Both the position numbers and the translations under genes were made by a program. A stretch of 5,807 nucleotides of DNA, from assembly GCA_002347565.1 (NCBI GenBank), contig DDXR01000080.1, forward strand, positions 67,918 to 73,724. Reading direction: 5' to 3'. Below the pieces are notes generated by a model. That model ran no database searches and was not told where the DNA came from. It saw nothing but the letters and a program-made list of their open reading frames with translations. Of this stretch, positions 5,538-5,807 are shown piece after piece; within the stretch, counting starts at the first letter, position 1, and the number at the start of each line of letters is the position of its first letter. Origin of the DNA: a bacterium UBP2_UBA2255 (GTDB taxonomy: Bacteria; Edwardsbacteria; AC1; EtOH8).

Positions 5538-5557
5538 ATTCCCGTTTGCACGGGAAT
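5538..5557. repeat. dRS3-like dispersed palindromic repeat (ATTCCC-N8-GGGAAT)
   Basis: ATTCCCGT and ACGGGAAT form a perfect 8-bp stem around TTGC, which fits the ATTCCC-N8-GGGAAT consensus of neisserial dRS3. The flanks TCTGG and GACA also match the widespread form TCTGG-ATTCCC...GGGAAT-GACA found between genes in many proteobacteria and candidate phyla. It is a single copy here; a genome-wide family is expected but cannot be seen in one window. Confidence 0.75.
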
Positions 5558-5590
5558 GACATGGCAGGGTAGTCACAATGGGACAACGCG

Positions 5591-5618
5591 CCAAATCGTA
5601 AATCCCAAATCGTAGATA
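5591..5618 (+). repeat. Two 14-bp tandem repeats abutting pyrG start
   Basis: CCAAATCGTAAATC (5591-5604) is followed by CCAAATCGTAGATA (5605-5618), 12 of 14 bases identical. The array ends four bases before ATG 5623 and fills the place where a Shine-Dalgarno would sit. A/T-rich units of this look (AAATCCCAAATCGTAAATC) are common between genes in some uncultivated lineages. Confidence 0.75.
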
Positions 5619-5622
5619 GATA

Positions 5623-5807
5623 ATGAAGCGCAAAGTCAAGTTCGTCTTCGTCACCGGCGGCGTGGTCAGCTCGCTGGGCAAGGGCATCGCGGCGGCAAGC
5701 CTGGGGTACCTGCTGAAGGCGCGGGGGCTGCGGGTCAACATCCAGAAGTTCGACCCCTACCTCAACGTCGACCCCGGCACCATGAGCCCGTTCCAGCACG
5801 GCGAGGT
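5623..5807 (+). CDS. pyrG: CTP synthase, N-terminal part (runs off window)
   Basis: CTP synthase makes CTP from UTP, ATP and glutamine in the cytoplasm, the last step of pyrimidine nucleotide synthesis. Only 61 codons are visible, all from the ATP-dependent amidoligase (synthase) domain. FVTGGVVSSLGKGIAAASLG (9-28) is the P-loop with Lys20, then QKFDPYLNVDPGTMSP (41-56) with Lys42 and FQHGEV at the edge. The match is almost residue for residue with the E. coli N-terminus. ATG 5623 fits the family, which starts 5-10 residues before FVTGG. There is no SD; the 14-bp repeat sits immediately upstream. The glutaminase domain lies beyond the window. Confidence 0.97.
   Translation, partial: MKRKVKFVFVTGGVVSSLGKGIAAASLGYLLKARGLRVNIQKFDPYLNVDPGTMSPFQHGE

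Larger units (their letters stand above)
5312..5622. other. 311-bp intergenic region between rarA and pyrG, no credible gene
   Basis: Much more A/T-rich than its flanks from about 5400 onward. Besides the terminators and promoter near its left end it holds repeat-like DNA. CGCCAATGGCG (5466-5476) is a small palindrome in a stretch that resembles a degenerate CGCCAA-type intergenic repeat. A dRS3-like palindrome and a 14-bp tandem repeat follow. A 100-codon open frame crosses all of these signals and is not taken as a gene. No tRNA or known RNA gene was recognised. Confidence 0.7.

Noticed and set aside
5313..5615. 100-codon plus-strand open frame after rarA
   Set aside because: It runs through a terminator, a promoter, a second terminator, the dRS3-like palindrome (giving the well-known spurious WIPVCTGMT translation) and the 14-bp repeat. 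It has no SD and no domain.
5358..5741. 127-codon minus-strand frame over the rarA-pyrG gap
   Set aside because: It overlaps the conserved start of pyrG in antisense and includes the translated palindrome; no family resemblance.

Overview
The window carries five protein-coding genes, all on the + strand. It fits a GC-rich Gram-negative bacterium. A WaaF-type ADP-heptose transferase implies a lipopolysaccharide outer membrane. The first gene encodes an exported Delta-60 (DUF5122) repeat protein with a FlgD-Ig / type IX secretion (T9SS)-like C-terminal tail, a combination typical of the Fibrobacteres-Chlorobi-Bacteroidetes group and of several uncultivated candidate phyla. I cannot name the species. 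The lineage is an inference from gene content, not from a marker gene.

Layout. 2-1828: 3' part of the Delta-60 surface protein, cut at its 5' end by the window edge. It has eight visible 49-residue repeats, an aromatic-rich linker module and the C-terminal sorting-like domain. 1829-2053: intergenic, with a 12-bp-stem hairpin (probable terminator), a doubtful 15-codon ORF behind a perfect Shine-Dalgarno (SD) sequence, and a near-consensus sigma-70 promoter placed so that the next mRNA would begin at its own ATG. 2054-3043: heptosyltransferase (waaF-like). 3044-3204: perfect terminator followed at once by an extended -10 promoter and an untranslated leader of about 80 nt. 3205-3918: soluble dolichyl/polyprenyl-phosphate mannose synthase-like GT2 enzyme. 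3919-4000: strong GC-rich hairpin with a poor U-tract. 4001-5311: rarA (mgsA), the replication-fork AAA+ ATPase, starting at GTG. 5312-5622: 311 bp without a credible gene, holding an imperfect terminator, a promoter, a second terminator only a few bases downstream of that promoter, a dRS3-like palindrome and a 14-bp tandem repeat touching the next start codon. 5623-5807: first 61 codons of pyrG (CTP synthase), which runs off the window.

How the genes fit together. WaaF and the mannosyl-phospholipid synthase are both envelope-glycan enzymes. PyrG makes CTP, which is also needed for CMP-Kdo and phospholipid synthesis. RarA is a genome-maintenance protein with no obvious pathway link. Strong terminator/promoter junctions between genes suggest mostly separate transcription units, with dpm-rarA the only likely shared transcript. 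No mobile element, CRISPR array, tRNA or rRNA was seen. I found no convincing new multi-gene system. The unusual content is regulatory and repetitive: a predicted leaderless waaF mRNA, recurring terminator-promoter junctions, a promoter-terminator pair upstream of pyrG, and recently homogenised repeats in the surface protein.
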